From Marinobacter aromaticivorans (GTDB lineage: Bacteria > Pseudomonadota > Gammaproteobacteria > Pseudomonadales > Oleiphilaceae), in assembly GCF_002806975.1 (NCBI RefSeq), contig NZ_NIHD01000014.1, forward strand, positions 1 to 64,000: a stretch of DNA of 64,000 bases, given 5' to 3'. Under the pieces are notes generated by a model that saw only the letters and a list, made by a program, of their open reading frames with translations, was not told the DNA's origin and ran no database searches. The translations under genes and the position numbers were made by a program. The first letter of the stretch is position 1. The number at the start of each line of letters is the position of its first letter. Shown piece after piece: positions 27,200-35,212 of this stretch.

Positions 27200-29250
27200 T
27201 GGCCACCCAGACGCTCGAGGCTTTGCTTCGCCCGCCGGTTGAATTCTATTCCGGAACAGTCAGCGTATGTGCGGCCGGCATTTGCCTGGTCGCCCCCTCA
27301 TTACTGATGATGACTCCGAGCGTTGCCTACACTTCTGCTGTCATTCTGGTTGTCTTTGGACTCTATCGCTTTTACCAGGGGTCCAGCGTCATCAAGTATC
27401 AGCGGAATCTGAGGCGGTTGCCGCGTTTCGCCATGTCTTCTGACCAGATCCCTTGCTTCAAAAACCACCTTTACCTCGGACAAGGTTTTCGCTGGACCCA
27501 GACGCATACCCAGCGTTTGAAGGACACCATGGCGCCCATCTCGGCCAAGTACATCCGTCCGTCCCGGATAAACAACTTCGCGCGTGAGCTTGAGCGCAAA
27601 CTGGAAGGGTCGAAGCTCCAATGGATCGCAGATCTGACCAGTAAAGATCACCCTCTGAATCCTGTTCGCCCATACCCGGCCGTGGGTGGCAATCCCGTAA
27701 CCCACGCCGTCGAGCTTGAAGAAAAGCAGGTATTGCTGGCGATGTCAGAGCGGGTGGGACACACCCTTTGCCTGGGAACCACGCGAGTCGGTAAAAGTCG
27801 GCTGGCTGAAATCCTGATCGAGCAGGACATTCGCAGGAACGACGGGCCAGTAATTCTGCTGGATCCGAAATCTGACGCCGGACTACTCACGCGAATGTAT
27901 ATGGCTGCCAAGAGGGCAGGTCGGGAAGACGATTTCTATATGTTCCACCTTGGGTTTCCGGACTCTTCCGCCCGTTACAACGCAGTCGGAAATTTTTCGA
28001 GAATCACTGAGATCGCAGGTCGTATCTCTGGCCAGCTTTCAGCCGAGGGTAACAGTGCCGCGTTTAAAGAGTTCGCATGGCGCTTCATTAACATTGTCGC
28101 CCGGGCATTGGTAAGCCTGGGGCAGCGTCCGGATTACAACAACATTCTTCGGTACGTGACGGACATTGAACCGCTGTTCTGCGAATACATGGACTGGTGG
28201 TTGCCCAGGAATGGTGAAGAAGGCTGGATCGAGGACATCAACGCGATGGCAGGCGACGCCGAGAAGAAATACAAGGCCAACCCCCGACTTGCAAAGCACG
28301 CCAATCCCCGAACAGAGGCCCTGAGGCAGTACGTTGAACAGTTGCACGTCAGCGATCCCGTACTTCACGGCCTTCTATCCGCCTTGCGGTACGACAAAAC
28401 CTACTTCGACAAGCTCGTGGCCAGTCTTCTGCCGCTTCTCGAAAAGCTGACGACCGGCAAAATCGGGAAGCTGCTCGCCCCTGATTATTTCGACGTTACC
28501 GACGAGCGGCCCATTTTCGACTGGACCCAGATCATACGGAAGCGAGGTATCGTGTACGTTGGGCTGGATGCCATGAGCGATACGGAAGTTTCCTCCGCGG
28601 TGGGGAATTCCATGTTCTCGGACCTGGTAAGCACCTGTGGCCATATCTACAAGCATGGTTTTGAACACGGAATGCTTGAGGGTCAGGCCAATTCACTTCC
28701 AAAGGTTTGTCTTCACGCCGACGAATTCTCTGACCTGATAGGAGATGAGTTTCTGCCGATGGTCAACAAGTCCGGTGGATCGGGTATGCAGATCACTGCT
28801 TATTCTCAGTCTCGGCAAGACCTCGAAGCTAGACTCGGAAATGTCGCCAAGGCACGGCAGGTTGAGGGCAACTTCAACAACCTGATTATGCTTAGGGTAA
28901 AGGAAAAGGACACGGCCGAGCTGCTGACGAATCAACTGCCTGAAGTCGAAATTGCCCAGATTATGACGGTCTCTGGTGCCAATGACTCGTCCGACACAGA
29001 CTCAAGCGTCGACTTCACCTCAAGCACCCAGGACCGGATTTCGATGCTGCGGGTCCCGATGCTCGAGCCCGGTCACATTACGGCGCTGCCAAAAGGTCAG
29101 GCATTTTGTCTTCTGGATGGCGGTCAACTCTGGAAGGTTCGTTTTCCGTTACCCGTTGAGGACGATGACGATGATATGCCGGAAAACATGCAGGCTCTGA
29201 CCCGGGAAATGGATCGGAACTATCATACAGCTGAGCAATGGTGGAACTGA
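27199..29250 (+). CDS. traD: TraD type IV coupling ATPase (VirD4 family, TIGR03743)
   Basis: 683 aa. Two N-terminal membrane segments (~27-60) anchor it at the inner membrane. Walker A GTTRVGKSRL (~192-200) with VILLDPKSD following; Walker B region VCLHADEFSDLIGDEFL (~503-515); QSRQDLEARLG (~535). It links the TraI-DNA complex to the type IV secretion channel and pumps DNA. C-terminus is acidic (EDDDDD). It carries the SXT/TOL-type TraD features. Confidence 0.92.
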   Translation: MATQTLEALLRPPVEFYSGTVSVCAAGICLVAPSLLMMTPSVAYTSAVILVVFGLYRFYQGSSVIKYQRNLRRLPRFAMSSDQIPCFKNHLYLGQGFRWTQTHTQRLKDTMAPISAKYIRPSRINNFARELERKLEGSKLQWIADLTSKDHPLNPVRPYPAVGGNPVTHAVELEEKQVLLAMSERVGHTLCLGTTRVGKSRLAEILIEQDIRRNDGPVILLDPKSDAGLLTRMYMAAKRAGREDDFYMFHLGFPDSSARYNAVGNFSRITEIAGRISGQLSAEGNSAAFKEFAWRFINIVARALVSLGQRPDYNNILRYVTDIEPLFCEYMDWWLPRNGEEGWIEDINAMAGDAEKKYKANPRLAKHANPRTEALRQYVEQLHVSDPVLHGLLSALRYDKTYFDKLVASLLPLLEKLTTGKIGKLLAPDYFDVTDERPIFDWTQIIRKRGIVYVGLDAMSDTEVSSAVGNSMFSDLVSTCGHIYKHGFEHGMLEGQANSLPKVCLHADEFSDLIGDEFLPMVNKSGGSGMQITAYSQSRQDLEARLGNVAKARQVEGNFNNLIMLRVKEKDTAELLTNQLPEVEIAQIMTVSGANDSSDTDSSVDFTSSTQDRISMLRVPMLEPGHITALPKGQAFCLLDGGQLWKVRFPLPVEDDDDDMPENMQALTREMDRNYHTAEQWWN

Positions 29251-29253
29251 CAA

Positions 29254-29982
29254 ATGCCAGAGGGTAAATCGGAACATCCCGCTCAGAAGCGTGGCTTTGT
29301 CGGCAAATCAATCGATCTGATTCTGAAAGTCATTGGCCTGCTGTTGTTCAGTGCGTTCATGTCGATCGTCATAGAGTGGGTCAACATGGGTTTCTTCCAG
29401 GATGAGCCCACCTACAAAAATGCGGAAGAGATGATGTTCCAGGAGATCGGCTATCTGAGTGAATCGCTGAACTCGAAAGACCAAACAAATGAGGGCGCTT
29501 TGAATTCCGCAAGCTCGACCATTACCAAAGTGGTCAGCTTTCTATTTGTCGATTCTGGCCTGCTGGACAGTTTGCAGTCGGTGAGAACACCCGACGCCAA
29601 CGACGGTCAGATTATTCTGATGATGAAGGGCGTGATCGCCGAATATTATGAGTACCTGATGGCGGCCATATATATCCTGATCATGTTCTTCGTCCGGATT
29701 GCGGTGCTAATGCTCTCTATGCCGGCTTTCGTGCTATTCGGGGTCGTTGGCGTCTGTGACGGACTGATGCAGCGTGACTTAAGGCGGTGGCGCGGTGGAA
29801 ATGAGTCTGGCTATGTTTATCACTGGGCGAAAAAGTTTGCGATTCCGACTCTTGCCCTCGCGTGGATTCTATACCTTGCGATTCCCAGTTCCATCCATCC
29901 GAACTATATGATCACACCATTCGCTGTCCTGTTTGGACTGTGTTTAATGGTGATGAGCTCGAAATTCAAAAAGTACCTCTGA
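29254..29982 (+). CDS. integrating conjugative element membrane protein, PFL_4697 family (TIGR03747)
   Basis: 242 aa with about four membrane segments (residues ~18-45, ~128-150, ~155-175 and the C-terminal pair near 195-235). Family landmarks are GLLLFSAFMSIVIEWVNMGFF, GLMQRDLRRWRGGNESGYVYHWAKK and SSIHPNYMITPFAVLF. Always found after traD in this class of element. Followed by a terminator. Confidence 0.83.
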   Translation: MPEGKSEHPAQKRGFVGKSIDLILKVIGLLLFSAFMSIVIEWVNMGFFQDEPTYKNAEEMMFQEIGYLSESLNSKDQTNEGALNSASSTITKVVSFLFVDSGLLDSLQSVRTPDANDGQIILMMKGVIAEYYEYLMAAIYILIMFFVRIAVLMLSMPAFVLFGVVGVCDGLMQRDLRRWRGGNESGYVYHWAKKFAIPTLALAWILYLAIPSSIHPNYMITPFAVLFGLCLMVMSSKFKKYL

Positions 29983-30009
29983 GTATTGTTTGAATCTCTG
30001 CAAGCCTCG

Positions 30010-30031
30010 CCCCTCATTACGAGGGGTTTTT
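30010..30031 (+). terminator. rho-independent terminator after the pilL-traD operon
   Basis: CCCCTC-attac-GAGGGG followed by five T. Confidence 0.88.
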
Positions 30032-30149
30032 CTCGAAACTCCCGCTCATATCGAGCGTTTCTTACCTTTGAAGATCCACTTAATACGCACAATTAGCCCA
30101 TCGATGGGCGCAATTCCGATCAACGTTCACACACGTTTCCTCCCCTTTT

Positions 30150-30175
30150 AAAAGGTCACCAACCTGTGACCTTTT
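30150..30175 (+). promoter_or_regulatory. regulon operator copy 4 (mating-pair operon)
   Basis: AAAAGGTC (30150-30157), 10-base spacer ACCAACCTGT, GACCTTTT (30168-30175), extended by TTT on the left and GATCA on the right. Here the arms extend to TTTTAAAAGGTCAC / GTGACCTTTT. It lies ~70 bp before the RAQPRD gene. Confidence 0.75.
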
Positions 30176-30243
30176 GATCAGCCTTTTTACAAGTGTGCCT
30201 GATTAAATCGCTCTCATCAGAACTCACCAGATAAGAGATCACG

Positions 30244-30555
30244 ATGAGAGTTTTCAAAACGATTCTTTTTTCCAGCCTGATTGCGACCAGCACAAATGCA
30301 GCTGCGGACGTCTGGGCGGAGCGTGAAGCGCTCTCAAACATCCAGTCCGAGTTGGCGGCTCTGGAGGCGCTGGTTCTGAACGCTCGCGCCCGAAGCAATG
30401 CTTCTGACCGGACGCAGTTTGACTACGAGATTCTGTTGAGTGACCTGCGAAAGATCCAGCACGGCATTACGCATCACCTGACAGTACCCATGGAGCCAGT
30501 GGTTCCGTCAACCATCGACGCTCTCAGCGTCAACTACACCGAGCACAAGCAATGA
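30244..30555 (+). CDS. RAQPRD-family conjugative element protein (TIGR01690)
   Basis: 103 aa. Signal peptide (cleavage near NAAA), then a helical domain: AEREALSNIQSELAALEALVLNAR, FDYEILLSDLRKIQHGITHHL. The eponymous RAQPRD segment has diverged (TVPMEPVVPSTI). Periplasmic, first gene of the main mating-pair operon; overlaps the next start by 4 bp. Confidence 0.8.
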   Translation: MRVFKTILFSSLIATSTNAAADVWAEREALSNIQSELAALEALVLNARARSNASDRTQFDYEILLSDLRKIQHGITHHLTVPMEPVVPSTIDALSVNYTEHKQ

Positions 30556-30809
30556 GTCCTGATCAGCATCAATGGTTTCAGGATGGCTCTGGTTGCAATG
30601 GTGCCGCCTCTTGCTGGATGACAGCAGCGAACCTTCTGACCTTGGCCCAAATGATTGCCGTTGTCGCAGTGATTACGTTCATCGCCTGGACCTGCATGCA
30701 GGCCTACGAAAACTGGGCGAATGAGGAGATTAAATCCGGACAAATGATCTTCATTTGGGCGCGGGCAGTCTTCGTTCTACTCGTGATGCTCTTCCTGATC
30801 ATCAACTGA
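30552..30809 (+). CDS. PFL_4701-family membrane protein (TIGR03758/DUF3262)
   Basis: 85 aa with two membrane segments (~25-48 and ~65-84) and the intervening AYENWANEEIKSG, matching the family. Size and position just after RAQPRD suggest a pilin-like or channel subunit. Confidence 0.78.
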   Translation: MSPDQHQWFQDGSGCNGAASCWMTAANLLTLAQMIAVVAVITFIAWTCMQAYENWANEEIKSGQMIFIWARAVFVLLVMLFLIIN

Positions 30810-30871
30810 CCAGTGCAGTAACCCTAGCAGTACCCAAAAGCACCATCCCCAAAAACTAGGAGAAATCCAGA

Positions 30872-31231
30872 ATGAAACAAGCAACGCAGAAGTACACGGC
30901 AATGAAAGCAGCAGCGGCAATGGCATTCCTGTCATTCGGCACTCAGGTTCAGGCAGCTCTGCCGGCTACCGCTAACCCCACCAACGCACCGGCTCAGGGC
31001 GATTACATCGGCCTGCTGAAAGGTTATGCCTTTGATATCGCCATCGTGCTTGGTCTGATCCTGGGTACGATCGCGTTCCTGGCCGTCGCCAAAAATATGA
31101 TTGCGACCTACAACGAGATCGGCGAAGGCAAGAAGACTTGGGGCGACATGGGCATGCACGGTGGCATGGGCGTCTTATTGCTCGTCTTCGTGGTCTATCT
31201 CCTGACGCAAGCGGCTACCGTGATTTTCTAA
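30872..31231 (+). CDS. PFL_4702-family pilin-like membrane protein (TIGR03745/DUF2976)
   Basis: 119 aa. Signal peptide (cleavage near VQAA), then GDYIGLLKGYAFDIAIVLGLILG, a second membrane segment and GEGKKTWGDMGMHGGMGVLLLVFVVYLLTQAATVIF. The two-helix plan is that of VirB2/TraA-like pilins, the most likely major pilus subunit. ATGs share TAATG with the next gene. Confidence 0.82.
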   Translation: MKQATQKYTAMKAAAAMAFLSFGTQVQAALPATANPTNAPAQGDYIGLLKGYAFDIAIVLGLILGTIAFLAVAKNMIATYNEIGEGKKTWGDMGMHGGMGVLLLVFVVYLLTQAATVIF

Positions 31232-31638
31232 TGGAAAAGATCGGTATGAAGGGTCGGGAAATCGACTTCATCCCAGACCGGCTCATTGAAGAGCCGGTCG
31301 TTTTCAGGGGCCTGACGGACACGGAAGTGATCGTGCTGATAATCGCCGGCCTGGTCTTCTGGATCCCCGTTTCCGTTCTTCTTCTTTTGCCATTTGGATG
31401 GGGACTTTTCGGAGTCGGTATCGGTGTTGGTATGGCCATCGTCTCGCTTTTGCTGGTTGGTAGATACCTCACAGGGCTGAAGCGCCGCCGGCCAGATGGT
31501 TTGCACATCGTCTATCTCAAAAAGATCGCACAGCAAAAATTCAGCTTTATCAATTTCGACTACATCGAGACCTCTCAGGCCTGGGACATACGCCGCGAGA
31601 GAACGGTAGTGAAAGTTAAAACCAAAACGGAGGACTGA
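31231..31638 (+). CDS. TIGR03750-family conjugal transfer protein (VirB3/TraL-like)
   Basis: 135 aa starting at the ATG in TAATG; the longer upstream frame is a shadow of the pilin gene. Landmarks are LIEEPVVFRGLTDTEVIVLI, two adjacent membrane segments (~25-65) and GRYLTGLKRRRPDGLHIVYLKK. Position between pilin and the VirB8-like gene supports a VirB3/TraL-type inner-membrane role. Confidence 0.82.
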   Translation: MEKIGMKGREIDFIPDRLIEEPVVFRGLTDTEVIVLIIAGLVFWIPVSVLLLLPFGWGLFGVGIGVGMAIVSLLLVGRYLTGLKRRRPDGLHIVYLKKIAQQKFSFINFDYIETSQAWDIRRERTVVKVKTKTED

Positions 31639-31640
31639 GA

Positions 31641-32315
31641 GTGGCGCGTTTAAAAAAGGCTCTCGACGGACGGGATGCTCACATTCTGACACTGCGAATC
31701 TTTGTCGGGATTCTCGCGATCGCCCTGATTTACAGCATCCTCGGATGGAAAGAAGCCCCGGAGCGGATCAAGATTGATATTCCGCCTGACCTGCGCTCTG
31801 GTTCCACTCGTGGCATCAACGAGCGGCATCCGTTCAACGTCTACGCATTCGGCTATTACATCTGGCAGCAGATGAATAACTGGCCTGTTGATGGCAAGGA
31901 CGATTACAAGCAGCAGATTGAACGACTGAGCTGCTACATCACCCCCCGGTTTAAAGGTGAACTCGAGCGCGATTATGAGCAACGCCGGCTCGATCATGAA
32001 TTGACCCGCACCCGGGCACTGCAGGAAATGCCCGATCGCCCATACACGCCCAAGCGTGTGTACACCGAATCCAAAGACAGTTGGGTGGCCTTCTACGACG
32101 TCAACGTAAAGGAAACCTTCCGTTCAGAAATCGTGAAAGACATCTTTGTCCGTTACCCAATCCGCTTGGTTCGCTGGGATGTTGACCCCGAATGCAATCT
32201 TTGGGGCCTTGCCTTGGACGGTTTCTACAAAAAACCGCGTCGTCTTGAGGGAGCCATTGTCGAGAACGACGACGTCCAGAACACCAACACTACATCTCCA
32301 GAATTGGGTGAGTGA
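31641..32315 (+). CDS. PFL_4703-family protein (TIGR03746/DUF2895), VirB8/TraE-like
   Basis: 224 aa from GTG. One membrane segment (~20-38), then a periplasmic domain with NERHPFNVYAFGYYIWQQMNNWP, ERLSCYITPRFKGELERDY and RYPIRLVRWDVDPECNLWGLALDGF. Bitopic plan fits the TraE/VirB8 assembly factor of the channel. Confidence 0.83.
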   Translation: MARLKKALDGRDAHILTLRIFVGILAIALIYSILGWKEAPERIKIDIPPDLRSGSTRGINERHPFNVYAFGYYIWQQMNNWPVDGKDDYKQQIERLSCYITPRFKGELERDYEQRRLDHELTRTRALQEMPDRPYTPKRVYTESKDSWVAFYDVNVKETFRSEIVKDIFVRYPIRLVRWDVDPECNLWGLALDGFYKKPRRLEGAIVENDDVQNTNTTSPELGE

Positions 32316-32316
32316 C

Positions 32317-33168
32317 ATGCGTAAGTACATCCTGAAATCCCTAATCTTTTTTTTCATGGCCGGGTCGGTCACGGCAACAGAGATCATTCATTACCAAAAC
32401 CTGCCGGTCACGATCGAGCTGCATAAAGGCCAGGAACGGTCGATCCAGTTCGGTTCACATGTCCAGGTTGGAGTGACAAAAGGGCAGCAGATGAAGCAGC
32501 TGTTCCGCGTCCAGTCGGCCCAAGGTGCTGTTCACTTCAAACCGTATGAGGAATTCGACAAGCAGCGGGTCCAGGTCCGTCGCATGGCCGACGGTCAGGT
32601 CATTCTGCTCGACCTGATCTCGACCGAAGCGCCCGAAAACGCGGAAAAGCTTGAGGAAATACGCATTGTTCTGGAAACGGACAACGAGGTTCCGGAGCCG
32701 GAAGCTGAAGCGGCGATGCCTGAGCCAGTGGAGCGAGTCACTCCGATCGATCTGACACGCCATGCCGCGCAGCGCCTTTATGGTCCGACTCGACTACACC
32801 GGGATCGCGCCGGGATCTCCGAGACCACGCTTGGCGTGAAAGGAGCGGTTCGCATTTTCAAAGGTGACGCGCGTTACGCCACGGTTTCCAAGCCCGTCCT
32901 TGGTTACAGCGGTGGCGGCTATTACCTCGCCGCGATGTACGTCCGCAATATTTCCGACCGTGCCATTGGACTCGATTACCTGGATCTGAATCTCCCGTTC
33001 TCCCATGCCACCTTCCAGCATCACTCGCTGGAGCCAAATGGTACTCCGGGAGACAGCACCATCCTCTACCTGATTTCAGAGCGGCCGCTGAAGGAAACCC
33101 TGTATCCGTGGACGCATTACCAGGATTTGCGCCAGGAAACTCAGGCCATCATCAACGCAACGAACTGA
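32317..33168 (+). CDS. PFL_4704-family protein (TIGR03749/DUF3438), TraK/VirB9-like
   Basis: 283 aa from ATG 32317; a longer frame overlaps the previous gene. Signal peptide (cleavage after VTAT), beta-rich secretin-like protein: YQNLPVTIELHKGQERSIQFGSHVQVGV, VQVRRMADGQVILLDLI, YYLAAMYVRNISDRAIGLD. Likely part of the outer-membrane core complex. Confidence 0.82.
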   Translation: MRKYILKSLIFFFMAGSVTATEIIHYQNLPVTIELHKGQERSIQFGSHVQVGVTKGQQMKQLFRVQSAQGAVHFKPYEEFDKQRVQVRRMADGQVILLDLISTEAPENAEKLEEIRIVLETDNEVPEPEAEAAMPEPVERVTPIDLTRHAAQRLYGPTRLHRDRAGISETTLGVKGAVRIFKGDARYATVSKPVLGYSGGGYYLAAMYVRNISDRAIGLDYLDLNLPFSHATFQHHSLEPNGTPGDSTILYLISERPLKETLYPWTHYQDLRQETQAIINATN

Positions 33169-33177
33169 GGACACGAC

Positions 33178-34662
33178 ATGAATGCAAACATTGTGATCAA
33201 AGGTCTTGCGGTTGTCGTTGTTGCCGTCCTGTTCGTGGTGATCATGAAAGGTGGTAAATCCGACGAGGCTCGGGCCGGTGCGGTTGCCTCAGCTTCTGAA
33301 CTGGACGGTCTATCCGCCATTGAATCGGGCCCAGGCATGGTCGACAACGGGCTTTCAGTAGATCCGCTGGCTGACGATTACCTGAAAGATGAATTCGGGG
33401 TGGACGTCGATACGCCGGTTGAAACCATGAGAACACTGACGAAAGAGACGCGCGCTGTCCGCGAAGATTCGATCAAGCTACAGAAAGAAAACGAGCGCCT
33501 GAAGCAGGAAATCTCTAAGTTGCTCAAGATGGAAGGCAACCTTAAAGGGCGCATCGAAAATCGGTTTCAGAACGCTGAACGTGACGCCGAAGCAAAGCAA
33601 CGTGAGCTTGAGCACACACAAGATCTAACCCGCGGCCTTGTTGCTCGCCTGGAGAAGCGTCTTGAAGAGTTGCAAGGCCAGGAGGAAAGCAGCCAGACCT
33701 CTGCCAATGGCTATGACATCAATTCAGCGGGCATCCCGACGGGCCTGGGATACGATCAAACCGGATCCCCGGTGGATTATGACCAGGTGGTGTGGACGAA
33801 CCCGCTCGAAGCAACAGTCGATCCTACGGATCCGTCGAAAATTTCTTTGCCCGATTTCTCGCTGAACCCAGATGAATTGCCGACGCCGGCCGCAGGCATC
33901 GCGCGGAACGCAACTGAAAAGAGTAAGGAAGAGCGGTCAATCAAGGCTTACACGATTCCGGACAACGCGACTCTGCTCGGATCAATTTCCATGACTGCGA
34001 TGCTGGGCCGGATTCCGGTGGGAGGGCAGGTAGTTGATCCATACCCCTTTAAGATCATGGTGGGACCAGAAAACCTGTCCTCGAACGGAATCAAAATCCC
34101 CGGCCTTAACGGCATCAAAATGTCCGGCATTGCCAAGGGCGACTGGACTCTATCCTGCGTCAGCGGCCAGATCGAGAGCATGACGTTCACATTTCAGGAC
34201 GGCACTCTGGTGACCTTTCCTGAAGCAGGCGCCTCCGGCGCTGAGCCTATCGCTTGGTTCTCTGACAAGTATGGCATCCCCTGTGTAACCGGCAAGCGCA
34301 TCACAAACGCACCCAGTTACCTCGCACAGCGAATCGGGCTCACAGCGGCCAGTTCCTACTCAAAGGCGAAAGCTGACGCCGAATTTGCCACACAAACCAA
34401 TGCCTTTGGCGGCTCTACCCAGGCTTTGACAGGGGACCCGACTGTTGTCGCCCGAAACGATGCCATTGCCAGCGGTCTGGATGAAGTCACGGACTGGCTG
34501 GACGAGCGCCAGAGCAATTCTTTTGACGCGATTTATGTAGAACCAGGCACTGAGATTGTTGTGCATGTGACTGAGCAAATCGCTATCGACTATGACCCTG
34601 AAGGAAGAAAGGTAAATCACTATGCAGACCTCTCGCGCCGTTCTGATTACCAGCTTGATTAG
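33178..34662 (+). CDS. TIGR03752-family protein, TraB/VirB10-like
   Basis: 494 aa. N-terminal membrane segment (~5-24), coiled coil (~80-165, ending EKRLEELQGQEESS), a linker, then the VirB10-like beta domain: YTIPDNATLLGSISMTAMLGRIPVGGQVVDPYPFKIMVG and VEPGTEIVVHVTEQIAIDYD. It spans from inner membrane to the outer-membrane ring. Its last 41 bp overlap the following lipoprotein gene. Confidence 0.85.
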   Translation: MNANIVIKGLAVVVVAVLFVVIMKGGKSDEARAGAVASASELDGLSAIESGPGMVDNGLSVDPLADDYLKDEFGVDVDTPVETMRTLTKETRAVREDSIKLQKENERLKQEISKLLKMEGNLKGRIENRFQNAERDAEAKQRELEHTQDLTRGLVARLEKRLEELQGQEESSQTSANGYDINSAGIPTGLGYDQTGSPVDYDQVVWTNPLEATVDPTDPSKISLPDFSLNPDELPTPAAGIARNATEKSKEERSIKAYTIPDNATLLGSISMTAMLGRIPVGGQVVDPYPFKIMVGPENLSSNGIKIPGLNGIKMSGIAKGDWTLSCVSGQIESMTFTFQDGTLVTFPEAGASGAEPIAWFSDKYGIPCVTGKRITNAPSYLAQRIGLTAASSYSKAKADAEFATQTNAFGGSTQALTGDPTVVARNDAIASGLDEVTDWLDERQSNSFDAIYVEPGTEIVVHVTEQIAIDYDPEGRKVNHYADLSRRSDYQLD

Positions 34663-35035
34663 CCTCTCGTTGGCAGGTTGCGCCAACAAGGACAACTTCA
34701 TTCCGCAGCCCGACCGGGACATGGCAACCGTTTATGGCCAGCACATGAGCGGAATTGGGAATGGCAAGCTCATTGATACCCGGTCGCTAATTCGCCGCCC
34801 GATGATCGAGGGCGATGTGGAGCTCAGTGACTACGTTCGCACCGAGAAAACCCAATTGCAGAGCAAGTTCAGAATGCTGCCGAACCCGAAAATGTACATG
34901 TTCGTTGGTCCGCATCTGGCGACCCAGGACGAAGTTCCAATTCCGGGTTATTTGACCGAATTCAGGATGTGGGAAAAGGACCATTATGCGCTTCCCGGAG
35001 AGCTTTCTGATCTTGGGAACCGATTCGGAGACTGA
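34622..35035 (+). CDS. TIGR03751-family conjugative lipoprotein (VirB7/TraV-like)
   Basis: 137 aa. Lipoprotein signal with lipobox LAGC (Cys ~20), then FIPQPDRDMATVYGQHMSG, KFRMLPNPKMYMFVGPHLATQDEVPIPGYLTEFRMWEKDHYALPGE. The start lies inside the end of the TraB-like gene and has a purine-rich site. Outer-membrane lipoprotein of the core complex. Confidence 0.83.
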   Translation: MQTSRAVLITSLISLSLAGCANKDNFIPQPDRDMATVYGQHMSGIGNGKLIDTRSLIRRPMIEGDVELSDYVRTEKTQLQSKFRMLPNPKMYMFVGPHLATQDEVPIPGYLTEFRMWEKDHYALPGELSDLGNRFGD

Positions 35036-35038
35036 AGG

Positions 35039-35209
35039 GTGAGAGCCGGAAACCCAAACACAGTGAAAGCAGGTCTTCCGCAGACAAGCAGAACGAAAAC
35101 CGCATATTTGATTCAGGGACGGGTGTGGGATCGGAAAGGTGATAAGGCCGCCTTCCCAGCCACGGCTGATAGCCCTGCACCCGAGATAGCGCAAGGACAG
35201 GAGGCGTAA
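35039..35209 (+). CDS. possible 56-aa protein between lipoprotein and virB4 genes
   Basis: GTG-to-TAA frame that fills the gap exactly, beginning 3 bp after one stop and ending 3 bp before the next GTG. The product is basic and polar (VRAGNPNTVKAGLPQTSRTK ...). No family recognised; the tight fit in an operon without other gaps favours it being real, the weak start argues against. Confidence 0.4.
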   Translation: MRAGNPNTVKAGLPQTSRTKTAYLIQGRVWDRKGDKAAFPATADSPAPEIAQGQEA

Positions 35210-35212
35210 TCC